Assembly (NCBI RefSeq): GCF_949628265.1
Contig: NC_088787.1
Coordinates: 27,890,501 to 27,954,500 of the forward strand
DNA length: 64,000 bases
Reading direction: 5' to 3'
Source of the DNA: Cloeon dipterum
Lineage: Eukaryota; Arthropoda; Insecta; Ephemeroptera; Baetidae
Position 1 is the stretch's first letter. Every line of letters starts with the position of its first letter. The notes below the pieces were generated by a model, which saw nothing but the letters and a program-made list of their open reading frames with translations, had not been told where the DNA came from and made no database searches. Made by a program: the position numbers and the translations under genes. This document shows, piece after piece, positions 1 to 11,484 of this stretch.

Positions 1-281
1 AAACTTTTGAGGGTTGTAAAATACTTGTACAATAGCTTCGAAAATCCCTCAAATATTATTTTATTCCTAGCTACCCATAGTCGAAGACCTGAAAGATAAT
101 TATTTTTAGCAAAATTCGTAATTAATATATATTTTTATTTTCTTTATCATAGCAACCATTATGTACCTGTGACTTCGCCAGATATTAGTGAAATTTCTTC
201 TTGCAACTCCTGACAAAACTCTTCATCTTTTTGAGCGGACCGCAAAATTTCTGCTCTGCCAGCTCTGGTTAGACTTGTCAT
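1..281 (-). CDS. Pex10: Peroxisome biogenesis factor 10 (peroxin-10), 5' part only
   Basis: Two minus-strand coding exons are visible, 281..167 (ATG at 281) and 88..1; the gene continues off the left edge. The donor after position 167 (GTACAT) and the acceptor before 88 (TTTCAG) join in phase 1. Exon 1 encodes a segment reading EILRSAQKDEEF and exon 2 one reading LWVARNKIIFEGFSKLLYKY. Both match the N-terminal part of metazoan PEX10 (human ...EVIRAAQKDE... and ...WLEWRKEVEL...). PEX10 is a peroxisomal-membrane RING E3 ligase subunit that works with PEX2 and PEX12 to monoubiquitinate and recycle the import receptor PEX5; the C-terminal RING finger lies outside the window. Without splicing the frame stops three codons past the donor. 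The gene is divergent from the coiled-coil gene at 930, so the two may share a promoter. The identification rests on about 65 residues. Confidence 0.72.
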
Positions 282-778
282 TGTTCAATGATGAGTTATT
301 ATTCTGATTTTGTTTTTGATTTATATTTAAACATAAATGTTGGAAAATTACAGGAAAGAAGAGCAAAATCTGTGTGAAAATTATTTATATTAAAAAACCA
401 GATAAAAAGGCGGCTAGTAGGCGTGTGTAGTGTTGCTGCTCGCAGACGCAGTCGCCAGCTGTCATAGATGTAAATGTAAACAAAACAAAAACATATGGGT
501 GTCTCGCGGGAAGCGGGAACTCGTTTCTATTATTGCCTTTCGCCTCTAGGGTCCGGGGCTGCTTTGTATTCTTGACCGTGCTCCTTGCATTTGCTGCCCT
601 ATGATCTTGATTTTTTAAGATTGATGTATTCTTTTTTATAATCGGTATTTATTTTGTTTTGTACATGAATCAGTAATTCAGCAAATTAGCACATTCTTTT
701 TTAAAACAAAATTCGAGTGGAGCATAAAAGTATCTTTTGTCTCCGTCGTTGTGTCATTGCTCAAAACTAACACATTCG
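282..778. promoter_or_regulatory. Divergent intergenic region between Pex10 and the HAUS5-like gene
   Basis: The two coding starts are 648 bp apart and point away from each other. The non-coding first exon of the plus-strand gene ends at 778, where GTGAGT follows; the in-frame codons before it reach a stop at 725-727 with no ATG between. No TATA box was seen. The segment around 410-560 is locally GC-richer, as expected of a bidirectional housekeeping promoter. This is inferred from layout, not from a recognised factor site. Confidence 0.4.
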
Positions 779-929
779 GTGAGTATTAAAAAAAATCATA
801 GATTCATCATGTACGGACCTGAGTAGGTCCCTTCTAGGGACGCTCCTGTTAGAATTGAGTTCTTGCTGTTTAACTATTACATAATTATCTAATAATAGTA
901 CCTTTGATTTTTTCCAATTTCAGTCGAGA

Positions 930-2881
930 ATGTCATCTAAACTTCCAAAATTAGTTAAAAGGTGCGATGGAAAAATTCCTGGGTCTGGCACACAGAGCAA
1001 CCATCAGAAATTGGCCCATGTCACTGCTGAACAATTGCTAGAGAAAAGGGTTGAGGCTGAGTTTGCTTGCAAAAATTTGGAGGACAATATCAAGATTGCT
1101 GAGCAGAAAATAAAAACCTTGTGTATGAATGTTAAATTGTTCAATACCTTTGAATGTTGATTAAATTTGACTGTGTGTGTCTATTACAGTTGAAATGAAA
1201 GCGCTGGAAGATGCAGCTTTTGAAGAAAGTTATATCAAGAGGGCGATGCTGATGGCCAGATCATCTCTGAGCAACAATCAGTCCGTAACTTGCAGGGACG
1301 TGGAGGAGAGAGCAAAAACAATCACTACAAATCTATCTAGCAATGTGGTAGAGGAAGTCTCATCTCGTGCGCAATCATTCATATTCAATCCAAGCGCTAA
1401 GAAGTTGGAGAGCTCTATGAAAGTACGAAAAGGACATTTTTTTTTCAAAATTGGAATCCTCATCTATATTTCAGAGCTCGCTGAAGTGGTGTTTAGAGTC
1501 GGATGGTGAATTGATGGCTCCGAAAGTGATTTTGGATTTGGTAACAAAGTATTCCTGCAAGGAAAGACTGAATCACATCGTGGATATTCAAAACGAAGTG
1601 AAACACGAGGTTTCCAAGTTTGTTGAGTCAATTAACGTTGAAGAGGACGCACTGAAGTTGAGGTATGGCATTGATATTAAAATAAATCGTTGTTAAATCC
1701 ATTTTAATATAATTAGCAAAGCGCTAGAAAAACTGGAGATAGGTTCGGTAGCTCTTACACCGCTGGAGCAGCATATCAAGGAATTCACTTTGCAAAACGC
1801 CCAGATGGTGTTGGTTGAGCAGGACTTGATCAATGAGAACAAAAGATTGGAAAGAGAGCTGCAAGAACTGCTTCAAAACAATCCAGACATGACTTCTAAC
1901 GTCCAGCAACTGATGGCGGCTGAACAGTCTGCAGTTTTGCACTCTCACTTGGAATCTCTCAACGAAGGCAACCCAAATTTTCAAAAGAACGAATCAGAAA
2001 AGGCGCGAATGTTGAAGAAGATTTCTGTCTTGCTCAAAGAATTGGTAAGGAGTGCTAAAATAATAATGCCTGGTTCCATCATACTTTTTGTTTATTTTAA
2101 CCTAGGAGGAACTAAGGTTTTGTGTTATGAAAGATTTGAGCAGCATGGAGAGCATCTTGACACACCAACAAAAACTAGTTGATGATATGCTAGAAATTGG
2201 CAAATCAAGTGAAGATTTTGGGGAAATGCTAGAAATTGAAAAGTGTGTTCAGGCGCTGATCAGTAACATTTACTCAATGTCATTGAAACCTACAACCGTT
2301 AAGTACGCACTTCTTGAGCTAAATTACAACTTTTTGAGAAATATTTATCATGTCTAGTGTAAATTTGGCTGCACCGCAAGAGATCATTGAGTCGTCTGAC
2401 ATGAAAGCACTGTTACGGCAGCTCCAACTACTCCAGACACACGAAGTTGAAAATCTACAAAAGCAGACTGAAGCCTTGGAACAGTTTAAAGGTTGGTCTT
2501 ATAATAATATAATATATATAAATACTAAAATCTCTAAGTTTATCCATTGATCACTCACAAATGCAGGAGAAATGAGCAAACTGAATGAGACACTGCAAAA
2601 AGACGCAGCGCTTGTGCTAAAATCTGTCTGTGAAGCTCAGAACTTGTACCTGGATCGTGCCAGCGCCTCAAAAGATTTTGTAGAAAAACTGGACAGCTGG
2701 TATGTCTTTAGTTTTATGGTAATGCACAATGAGATCTGAGTGAGCTTAATTTAGCAAGGAGAATTTCGTGGAGAAGAAACTAGCAATCGATTCAGCCAGG
2801 ATTGGAAGTGACTTATCGCTTCAAGAGTGGATTGATCATTTCACTGAGAGCTTCCCTGAAATAAACTGCATCTCTGAATGA
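930..2881 (+). CDS. Coiled-coil protein, probable HAUS augmin-like complex subunit 5
   Basis: Eight coding exons: 930-1122, 1190-1422, 1475-1662, 1717-2044, 2106-2302, 2358-2491, 2567-2699 and 2755-2881. All introns are short (51-75 bp) with GT-AG ends and agreeing phases; a non-coding exon ends at 778 and the ATG exon begins at 924. The product is 510 residues and is almost entirely heptad-like, with no signal peptide or membrane segment. Two C-terminal stretches resemble HAUS5: LLQTHEVENLQKQTEALEQF, and the ending SLQEWIDHF, like the SLPQW...W end of human HAUS5. HAUS5 belongs to the eight-subunit augmin complex that recruits gamma-tubulin to spindle microtubules for branching nucleation. 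Human HAUS5 is 633 residues, so this one is shorter. Exon structure is secure; the family name is a judgement from limited similarity, and another coiled-coil spindle protein remains possible. A polyadenylation signal lies at 3076. Confidence 0.8.
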
Positions 2882-3972
2882 TTTGTGATTGTACAACAAT
2901 GATTTTACAAAATATCGCCTAATTCTAGCTCATGCGCCTACATAACCAGTCTAGCCTATCTTGAAACATGATCATTATTTAGAAAGATTGCATTTTGATT
3001 GGCACATTTCTCAAAATTGTTAAGTAGAAAATACATAATATATTATAGTTCAAAAATGAAAGGTAACTTAGTTAAAATAAAAATTTATTATTAAAAAAAT
3101 CAAATGCAGACATTTCATTTCAAGTAGCCTTGGAAAACTTGCAAAAGATCTCTGCTCAAGGTACACAACTGCCTCTTTTCTTCTGAAGGTTAATATTATC
3201 CTTCAAATCCTAGCAAAATCCGAGACAAATGGAGTTGGATAACGACAAAAATGACAGCATCAGGGCGTCAAAATTTGCATTATTCTGGTAGTTCCCATTA
3301 TTAAACCCTATACAGTTAAAATCCTTGCCTGCAAGGTACTCATCTTTGACGCAATTTACATAATTATGCAAACAATTCAGACGCATTATTCATACTGTGC
3401 TGTCAATTCTCTCAGTAATTTTGATTACTTGAAATAAATCCAAACCTAGATAGATATATATCAGAGAATGAAAATCAATTCACTGGCCATGTTTCTCAAC
3501 TCGCATGATTTTAGGGTGTTTTAACTCGACTTTTAAATGCTTACATCAATATAATTTATCATTAATATGCCAAGATGACAGGTTGTTCATTAAATACTAT
3601 CACGCAAGCAGGCGAGGGATTTGTGCAAGAAGTATATTATAACTTCCATTTAAAAATTTGGTGCGTGGTCTTGCTGGTGCTGACATGAAACTAATAACAA
3701 CCTCTACCCTCTTAACCAATTCAGAACTAATTCGCGTTTTTGGTCTTCAACCTCCAGCTTACACAAGGGTAAGTTGAAATGTTGCTAATGTTTTGGAAAG
3801 AGATTAGAGACCTTTATCCAATTTTTAGATTTCAAAGATTTAATCTGTCTTTACCTTTTTAGATGCCATTCAAATGGTTCCATCAATGTGGTTAACGCTG
3901 TGTATCCGACAGATTTAACCAGTGGGCATTTAGCTCCATTGCTGTCAGGTATACTTTCCAAGATGAAAAGTT
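2882..3972. other. 3' UTRs and spacer between two convergent genes
   Basis: AT-rich and without coding potential. It holds the 3' end of the plus-strand coiled-coil gene, with AATAAA at 3076-3081. A reverse-strand AATAAA (tttatt at 3084-3089) could serve the convergent misato gene if its 3' UTR is about 880 bp long. Nothing else was recognised. Confidence 0.5.
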
Positions 3973-6741
3973 TTAAACTTCAAACTCTTCATTATAGCAC
4001 TCGGCGAATTGCATTAACTGCTCCAAAGATTCGTTGTAGTCATCGCGTTCAAGTCCAGCTTCAGCCAGTTGGGGCAAGTTGCGCCAGTGCGTGTGGGCCG
4101 CCTGGCCTTGCAGACTTTCAAGCATGGCACCCATGCTGCGACTTGAGTGCAGCCCAGCCAGCATAGGTACTGTGCGCACACCAGATGTATTCGGCTGGTC
4201 GTCAGGTAGCAAAGAGCCACTCGGGCTGACTCTTGGTGAGAAAATGTTGGGGAAAGGCGCACCGACTTGGCAGGGCAGAGCTGCCGCAAACACATGACTC
4301 TTGGTCTCAGGCGAGGTGCACTGCAGGAAGTAGCGCAGCATCTCATCCACTCGGGTAGCAGTGAAGGCGGGGTTGCTACTGTTATTTGGTGCATTGGGGC
4401 CCTTCAGCTTGGTTACTGGCACTCCTCTTATGCTGACCGACTGGACCCACACGCGATCATTCTCTTGATCACAACAGGCTGACATTCCCTGAAAGAGTAA
4501 AAGATTTTAGATGTGCAGTTCCAGGCAAAAAGAAAAACGATGATCGATTGGACGTTATTTAAGGCGTTTAAAATTTTTAAGTGATACTTTTATTTGCTCA
4601 AAGTGCTTGTTAGGGGATGGTGAAATACCAGGTTGAATTTACTCTTGGAACATACTGATGTTCACTCCTGAGGTCAGATACGACCATCAGAACAGGTAAG
4701 AAATCAAACCCTGGCGTCAGAGGGACCCTCATATAAACATATCATTCATTGTTCATGTGTATCCACTTGAACAACCCCTAACGGACTATTGTATTGCTTC
4801 GATTTGCAAATGGCCAGGTCAAGAGTTTACAGAAAGTGTTCAATTGAACTCTTTTGAAGTCAACAGGTTGCTCAGGAAACACCATGATGTGCCCAAAATA
4901 TCGTCATAAATTTTACGCATAATCAGATCTTGGTACTACGTACCTGCAGCAAAGGCCCCTCCCACTCCTCCAGGGTGCTTAGCAAGTTTCCTTCCAGGGG
5001 GAACGGGAGGTTTAGACTGGCGGCCACCGCCTTCCTGCCGCTCAACACAAGGTTGTTCTCGAGGTCAGCCATGCCCTGGCCATTGCGCAGACGATAAGGC
5101 AGTGTGCAGCCATCCAGGGTGGCTGCGATCAGGCTGCTCGTGTGGTAAGGCAGGTGGGCGCGGTACTCCACGTTGGCCAGCAACCGTGGCACTGCGTCCT
5201 GCTGCCAGAAGCCACGGCTCGTGCTCATCGGCGCCATCATGCTGCTGTGCGTGGCTAGTGTCTGCAGACACAAGGCCACGTTGGCGATCCGCAGTGTTTC
5301 TTTGCACGCCAGTCGCTCTGCATAGCTTCCATGGCCCACCGGAATGCAGAAAATACTCTTGTTGCTGTATTCGTCAGCCAGGAACTGCGTAGCGCTACAT
5401 GCTAACCCCCCAAACGCGTTTATGGCGTCAGCAATCACCTGCGAGCAAATGTTAAATAATACCAGCTGAATATTTGAAACAATAAAAAAGGCGCAGTAGT
5501 CAAATTGCACCTCACATTAAATCTATTTTATTTTAGTATATTTTACAAAAATATAAAAATGGTTGGAATGTCAAAGAATAAAAAATATCAAATTAAAGGT
5601 TTAAATTTAATGGTTAAAATTCTGGAGAACGATATTTTACCTGGAAGCCTTGTAGATTGTCACACTCCTCAGCGTATCTACGTATACTGTCCACAAAATT
5701 GTCTTCAAAAAAATCTGTCTTCCAGAGAGCGGTACCTTGGGGGAAAGCGTCAAATGCTGAGGTTTCGCTACCCCTTTCATATTCCTTGATGATGTTAATT
5801 GATCGAGGATGGTAACGAGTGCGATGGAAATCGGACCACACGTCCACGTATTCGTCCAGCTTGTATTGTTTGTCCACAGGTAGTGGTTGTCCTACACAAA
5901 TTTTGAGTAAGGAATGACTGGTGCAGCAAATTAAAATCAGTGCTTGTACCCGTTTTTTCTTCATTTGCTAGATCTGCTAAGAATTCATTGTTCTTGAACT
6001 TCTCTTTTCGCTGCACATCGACTTGGTTGACCCAAACAGGTTCAGGCTGCTCCTCGTGGTCTGCTTCATATAAGCCACCGTGCTCGGGCAATGAACCTAA
6101 ACTACCCTTCAGGTCCACCAAAAGAAGACGTGGGGTGAAGGTGGTTTGGCCCAGACGAGTTTCCCCTTCTCGAAATAAGATGTCATGGTTGATCTCTGAT
6201 GGGGATGTCGAAGAGTAATCAAACCCTGATTCCTGGAATATTTAGACGCAGGGTTATCATTTCTCCATTTCGTCCTGGTGTCGGTAAAATTGCGCATCGC
6301 TCATCAACCACTCAAATTTTAATTGTTGAAATTATTGTTTCCCTTTCAAGGAAAATTGAGTTTGGTTGCTGTAGAGCTATGCGAAATTTTACCGGCACCA
6401 AGACAATTTATCTACAAAGCTCGCATAATACATATTAATAAGTATTATGTAGAATTTCTTCATAAATAATACAAAATAAATTTCCTGGGTTAAACAAAAT
6501 ATCTCGCCAGTTCTTATGAAATCCTATAATAAATGGCGAAAACTGAAAGTCGCGGTGAAAAGTGTAATTTTTCGAATTTTTCCAGAATAATTTACTTTAA
6601 CAACGGCTGTATGTAGAGGAAAAAGAGGCGAAGTGCCAAAGTAGTCATATCAATTCTTACCTGAATATTCCACCAGTGAGTGCCAACAAAGTTGGAAAAA
6701 TGACCAAACTGCAGAGAGATCACCTCTTTGCTTGCTGCCAT
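3973..6741 (-). CDS. misato: Misato homologue (MSTO1), tubulin/FtsZ-like mitochondrial distribution factor
   Basis: Five exons: 6741-6661, 6232-5950, 5891-5641, 5438-4944 and 4488-3973, with phases 0,1,0,0 that all agree. The 541-residue product is close to human MSTO1 (570). The first exon encodes the diagnostic N-terminus ISLQFGHFSNFVGTHWWNIQ. Exon 2 has RLLLVDLKGSLGSL, exon 3 VWSDFHRTRYHPRS and EECDNLQGFQ, and exon 4 LADEYSNKSI and the PYHTSSLIAATLD segment. The protein ends with a short acidic tail. Misato is a cytoplasmic protein of the tubulin/FtsZ fold that affects mitochondrial network distribution and fusion and, in Drosophila, spindle assembly and tubulin-chaperonin function. The 428-bp first intron contains a dispersed repeat. 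The 5' flank (6742-6838) exists in a second copy 1 kb upstream. No exon is broken and the gene appears functional. Confidence 0.93.
6483..6600 (-). repeat. Dispersed repeat D, copy in misato intron 1
   Basis: Read on the minus strand this segment contains TTCGCCATTTATTATAGG...CATAAGAACTGGCGAGAT...AACCC. A diverged copy lies at about 19840-19930 on the plus strand (TTTGCCACCGC...CTCATAACAACTGGCGAGAT...AACCCGG). The class is unknown, and the match was found by eye. Confidence 0.45.
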
Positions 6742-7005
6742 AGTTAAACCTCTTAATTTGTCTCTATCTCAAAATATATATGACTGACTAGTGACTATTT
6801 GAGTATTTTGTATGCACATTAGAGCAGACAGAACCAGGCCATTAACTTTAAGAGTGAGCCAGCTGAGTTCGAGTCAGTGACTCAGTTAACGTCAATGTCA
6901 CTGTCGCCAGTAAAGAAGAGCCAAAAGACGAGACAGGTGGGACGTGAGGCTGTGGAGCTGGGCTGGGCCAGGGCTGGGCAGTGCTGCTCAGTGTTGCCAA
7001 CGCAA
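6742..7005 (-). promoter_or_regulatory. misato 5' flank
   Basis: This is the sequence immediately before the misato ATG. It includes the stretch duplicated at 7808-7915 (shared words GTTAAACCTCTTAATTTGTC and GTGACTATTTGAGTATTTTG) and a GC-rich imperfect GGGCTGGGC repeat at about 6955-6990. No TATA box was identified. Confidence 0.4.
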
Positions 7006-7267
7006 ATTAAATAATTCAGAATTATTTGGTGTTCTCATGGTTCGCAAGAATCCACCTTTCGCTCAATAAACGTGGACTCATGAAAGTTTTATGAGGAGCC
7101 TTAATTTGTGTCTATTAGCATCCAAGTTATATTGCTTTGTTTTTACTGGTATTTAAAATTTCGAGCTTCGTTTGCGAGCAAAACGTTTAAAGCCACTCAT
7201 TTCCTGCTTCGCTCGGTTTTGGTAAAGAATTCGGACATATTCGCTTTTTCTTGCTCGGAAATTCGTG

Positions 7268-7271
<4 letters not shown>

Positions 7272-7324
<53 letters not shown>
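7272..7324. repeat. (TA)n microsatellite
   Basis: An uninterrupted run of about 26 TA units in the spacer upstream of misato. Confidence 0.95.
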
Positions 7325-7329
<5 letters not shown>

Positions 7330-7600
7330 TTGAAAATTAATGTGCTTGCTTTTTTGCTTCAAAGCAAACCAGGCTTGAATTAGCTGTTCAATAATATTTA
7401 AAAAGGTGTTAAAACGTATAATACTATAATATACGAGCATGAGGATTTTCCTTGCTTTATATAAGCTAAAAACAAGCACGCTATAATATTGCAAAAGTCG
7501 CTCAACAATTTATGGAATTTATGAAAAAAATCCAAAATAAACCCTTTTGTTGGGGATACTACTGGCAATAGGCGCTGCCACGTAATAATTATTTTTATGT

Positions 7601-7784
7601 GTCAGCGGCGATTGAACGTTATAACCTTCTGAGTCTTCTGACATAGGGTTCAATTTTAATCCTTGAATTGATTATTTTTAATGAAACGTAAAATTTTAGT
7701 GTTACAAAAATCGCTCAGCAAAAAATTCATGAATTAAAATTGAACCCATCGTCGGAGGTTTTACGATTAATCGCCGCTACCTAA
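7601..7784. mobile_element. MITE-like inverted repeat, diverged
   Basis: The left arm at about 7601-7662 (GCGGCGATTGAACG...AACCTTC...AGGGTTCAATTTTAAT) is complementary to the right arm at about 7731-7784. On the minus strand the right arm reads GCGGCGATTAATCG...AACCTCC...TGGGTTCAATTTTAATTC. The centre is an AT-rich loop of about 70 bp. Arms match imperfectly, pointing to an old insertion; no target duplication was identified. Confidence 0.5.
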
Positions 7785-7807
7785 CATTAGCTATAATTAT
7801 ACATATT

Positions 7808-7915
7808 GTTAAACCTCTTAATTTGTCTTTATAGATCTCAAACAATAATATGACTGACTATAGTGACTATTTGAGTATTTTGTATAATACAGTACATTAA
7901 AGACGGGAACAGGAC
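7808..7915. repeat. Second copy of the misato 5'-flank sequence
   Basis: A direct repeat of 6743-6838. Both copies contain GTTAAACCTCTTAATTTGTC, ATGACTGACTA, GTGACTATTTGAGTATTTTG and then a run reading roughly GCACATTAGAGCAGACAGAAC or its diverged form. No coding sequence follows this copy, so only promoter/5'-UTR material was duplicated. Small insertions distinguish the copies. Confidence 0.75.
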
Positions 7916-9022
7916 AGTAACTAGAAGCGAAGGGAGCACAGAAATTTTTGGGATGGAGAAATCAATTAACTATATAGTTTTCGAGAGGTTTTTAAAATCA
8001 GCATTTTCTGTTTCGCGGTGAATAATTAATATAGTAGAGAAATTGAAAATCGCATTATCGGATTTATGACGCAGAAAAAATGTAACATTTATATTTTAAA
8101 TTTTTTTCAATTTTAAAAATTTGTTCATCGATTTTTCTGATTTTTTAAATCGGAGGAAAGACGATATATCATAATATTCTCTCCTAGAAATATGTATACC
8201 CTTGTTCATTTTCACTCCTTTTTGTTTAAAACGTACGATGCTCAATCATTTTTAATATTATGCTTTTTTCGCTTTGGTGTAAAATTAAAATGACCTTACA
8301 TAACATGTTATTTTAAGCTTGAAACTGGCTAAAAATTTCAAAATTGATTAATTTTCTAGGTTTGTATTTTTTTCTAACAATAATAAGTGAAATTTGGTCT
8401 AATCTGGGTCAGTTGAAGAAAAACCAATCTTTATCACTCTCTAATCGTGCGTTTAGTTTAAATCCATCAAAAACACAAAAGAAATTTTTCCATCGAAGCT
8501 TTTTCCTTGTGAGCAAATGAGCAAAACCAATCAAATTAGAGCGAGTCATTTTGGGCAACAACAAACTTTTATAAATATATGTGTATATTTCGCCAACGGT
8601 AATATTGACCGAATTAAACTTTTTAATTGAAGCTGGCGTCAATTTCTAATCAGCGGGCAACATCGCCCTCCTATATAACACCCGATTTCATTTATAATTC
8701 CCAACATATTTTTCGCATATATTATTTGGTATTCTTGTCAAATTACCAGCCCTTCAAAGTGCACGCACATATTATTATTGCAATTTATTAGGTCTCGTCT
8801 TTATGAAGGACACTCTTCTTTAGATGACTTATACAAAAGTTATCTGATTTTCATTCGAAATTATAAGCCTATGTATATTTACTGGTTTATGATTTGATAA
8901 ATTATATTAAAATTTGTAAATGCAAAAGTTAAATATTTTTAATAATTAAGTTCTCACAAAACATTTTAGAGTAATCTCATGCATAATAGTATTTTTGCAC
9001 AAGAATGTTAGTTGGATAAGGC
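7916..9022. other. AT-rich spacer
   Basis: I saw no gene here. The longest frame (minus, 8642-8409) has no recognisable family and ordinary AT-rich composition. Confidence 0.5.
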
Positions 9023-10967
9023 TCATGCATTCCTCAAGGCACGCGGCCTAGATCCACAATTAGCATTCCGTTGGCATCGCAAACTTCTGGTGTCAAAAAA
9101 CTGTCGTGGTGGACAAGTCATCCTAGTTGACTGCCGATTCCCAGGATTACATCTATAATAATGATTACAGCTTGTTGGATCTGGCATTCTCCTCTGCCCT
9201 CTGCACATGGCAGGAGCTGTTGGTTGAATGGAAGGACGTTGTGTTTGTGAAGGTACTGTCTGTGGTGTGGTTCTTTGAACTGAAGAAGCAGTCGTTCGCC
9301 CTATGAATCTAGGGTCACAACCTGCCAAGATTGGGTCCTGACATTCCAGTGTTAGACTGTTGAAATGTAGCCCCACAGGACATTCACTTGGGGAAGGTGT
9401 ACCGCCCGGTCTCTCGCAGTAAAAATATAATCGGCAAGCTGGAAAAATATTGCACGTAATTTAATATTTTTGCGCTGGGCATAATATGATTTTTAAATTT
9501 AGAACGGGATGACACCATGGATATAAAATGAAAATCACGAAACACATAAAGCCTCTACTACAAAAAATAAATAGCACACAATACCGAAAATCAAGTGCGC
9601 TATATTCTCACAAACTCTGCGCCTGACGCCTGACAGCCAAGGCTATGAGGTAAGAGCAAGAGGGCTGAAAGGTGCCGCGATAATACACATACATAATATA
9701 TTATATAGGTGTCGTGAAACTACTCTGCCTGAACTGCCCCAATGCGCGCCTGCAGACTCGAGGCGCGGCCGCCAGCCGCTATACCCAAGACCAAGAACTC
9801 GGGCCGCGCGCCGCGCCTTTAGTCTGCAGGCGCGCGTTCGGGCAGTTAAGGCCGGGTAGTTTTAATATAGGTAAGCATGGCAAAAAAGGCAGACAATCAG
9901 GCAAGAGCTAACTATGGCAGCAGATTATGTTATACATTTAGCCAATTTACATTTAGGCGGATATGATAAAAATAATACCATTTAAGAATACAAAAATATA
10001 GTAGCGTGTGTATTTTATTATAAGAGGATGGAATACCTACCAGTAGCGCCAATTCCAAAGAATCCACGTTCAGGGCATGTCAATGGTACGCAAGGACCGA
10101 CTGGCTGAGATGCAATTTGTCGTTTTAATCGATGAGCAACGATATCAGTTTCAGCCTTCATTGACGGGTCCTGCCCATTATATGTTATTTCCTCATCGGC
10201 TGTGGGTGTTGTCGTTGACGACATGGTTGTTGAGGATTCCGTATTCTCAGTGGATGTTGTGGATTCCGTATTCTCAGCAGTGGATGTTGTCAATGACGTG
10301 GCTGTTGTGGGTTCCGTATGCTCAGTGGATGTTGTGGATTCCGTAGTCTCAGTGGATGTTGTGGATTCCGTAGTCTCAGTGGATGTTGTCAATGTCAATG
10401 ACGTGGTTGTTGTGGGTTCCGTATCCTCAGTGGATGTTGTTGTTGTTGATGTCGTGGGTGTTGTTGTAGTTGTGGGTGTTGTTGTAGTTGTGGGTGTTGT
10501 TGTTGTTATCGGCATGCCCCTGGTGGTGGTGATCGTCGTTCCAGTTGTTGTCGGTCTAGTAGGCTGCAATGTGGTAACATTTGTGTTTGTAGGTTCATCA
10601 ATTTTGACTGCTGAAGAAACACAGAATGTGTTGCTTGCACAAAAGTATATAGTTGGGGGTGCCAAATCCTCAATTATGCCTTTAGCTGGGCATCGTGTGT
10701 AACTTTTTCGGTTAGCTGAGCAGGTAATTGAGTTCGGCATGCATTTAAAATCTGCTTGCGTATTCGCCACGTACAGTAGCACAATGATCTGAAAAAAAAA
10801 ACAATAAATATATATTGGTTGAAAAATTTCTTATTTTTCATGTAGCGCGCCCAATATTTTTTCTATTTGAAAACTATTATCCATTTAATTTAGAGTGCAA
10901 ACACCAATTTTAATATGCAATTATTATTTTAACTCACTATGAATCTTCTGAGATGCTTCCCTTTCAT
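9023..10967 (-). CDS. Peritrophin-type chitin-binding protein P1 with Thr/Ser-rich mucin linker
   Basis: Three exons: 10967-10938, 10788-10041 and 9438-9023, phases 0 and 1. The 397-residue product begins with a signal peptide split across the first intron (exon 1 MKGKHLRRFI, then IIVLLYVANTQA). An N-terminal cysteine module follows (CMPNSITCSANRKSYTRC). Next come about 130 residues of Thr/Ser/Glu repeats (TTSTETTES units), predicted to be O-glycosylated. Then there are two peritrophin-A (ChtBD2) six-cysteine domains, the first starting GPCVPLTC...ACRLYFYC and ending AGCDP. The second is CRGQRRMPDPTSCNHYYRC...CQRNANCGSRP. The family binds chitin in the gut peritrophic matrix or cuticle. A TATA-like CATATAAG box lies at 11046-11039, 78 bp before the ATG. 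The mucin stretch is a minisatellite of 24-27-bp units and probably varies in length between alleles. Confidence 0.88.
9706..9875. mobile_element. Palindromic MITE family A, copy 1
   Basis: A GC-rich foldback element in AT-rich spacer. The left arm runs TGTCGTGAAACTAC...CTGAACTGCCCCAA...GCGCGCCTGCAGACT. The right arm, on the other strand, is AAACTACCCGGCC...AACTGCCC...CGCGCGCCTGCAGACT. The same ends occur at 24341-24434, and a half copy lies at about 14098-14190. It has no coding capacity and would depend on a transposase supplied elsewhere. Confidence 0.65.
10250..10440. repeat. Coding minisatellite in P1
   Basis: Repeats of about 24-27 bp built on TCAGTGGATGTTGTGGATTC encode the Thr/Ser/Glu repeats of P1 on the opposite strand. 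The third copy has a shortened spacer and two copies are nearly identical, which suggests recent slippage. Confidence 0.8.
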
Positions 10968-11034
10968 CCTTCTTTATGAGTATCACCTTGAGTACTCTCA
11001 CAATAGCTAAACTGGCACTAGAGCAAAAACTGCC

Positions 11035-11046
11035 CTTTCTTATATG
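11035..11046 (-). promoter_or_regulatory. TATA box of P1
   Basis: CATATAAGAAAG on the minus strand, 78 bp upstream of the P1 ATG. It sits in the same position as the stronger TATA boxes of P3-P5. Confidence 0.55.
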
Positions 11047-11484
11047 TTCCTCCATTCTATTGTTTACGCTAGACAAACCATCAGAGATGCGCATAAAGTT
11101 TACACGCTGCGTAGTGGCCTAATTTTTAATGTAGACAGATTTTATAATTATGTTTGATCTGTACATAAAAAAGTTCAAACAAAATTTGGGGAAGAGAGCG
11201 TTTTGAATATTATTGCCATTGTGATATATATGCTTCACGCGTGACACGAAATATTTACATCTTATACCAACTATATATTGTGGGCAAACAGTTCACAGGT
11301 TGGCTTTTTATTCTTTGGGGTGCTTTAGTTTTACGTGCACAGAATTACATCATATCTCGTGCAGCTTCCGGAGTCGCGCGCATGGTGAGCATCGACTTTT
11401 TGGAGCCGCTCAGAGAAACTCGATTAGGAATATTTAAAGTATCTGTGATATCTGTGGCAAATAAATCTGCTGTTTTTTTTTTTT

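Noticed and set aside
3888-4482. Plus-strand frames over the misato 3' exon
   Set aside because: Antisense shadows of a conserved misato exon.
10202-10702. Plus-strand 166-residue Val/Asp-rich frame
   Set aside because: It is the antisense of the Thr/Ser-rich repeats of P1 exon 2; the repeat removes stops on both strands.
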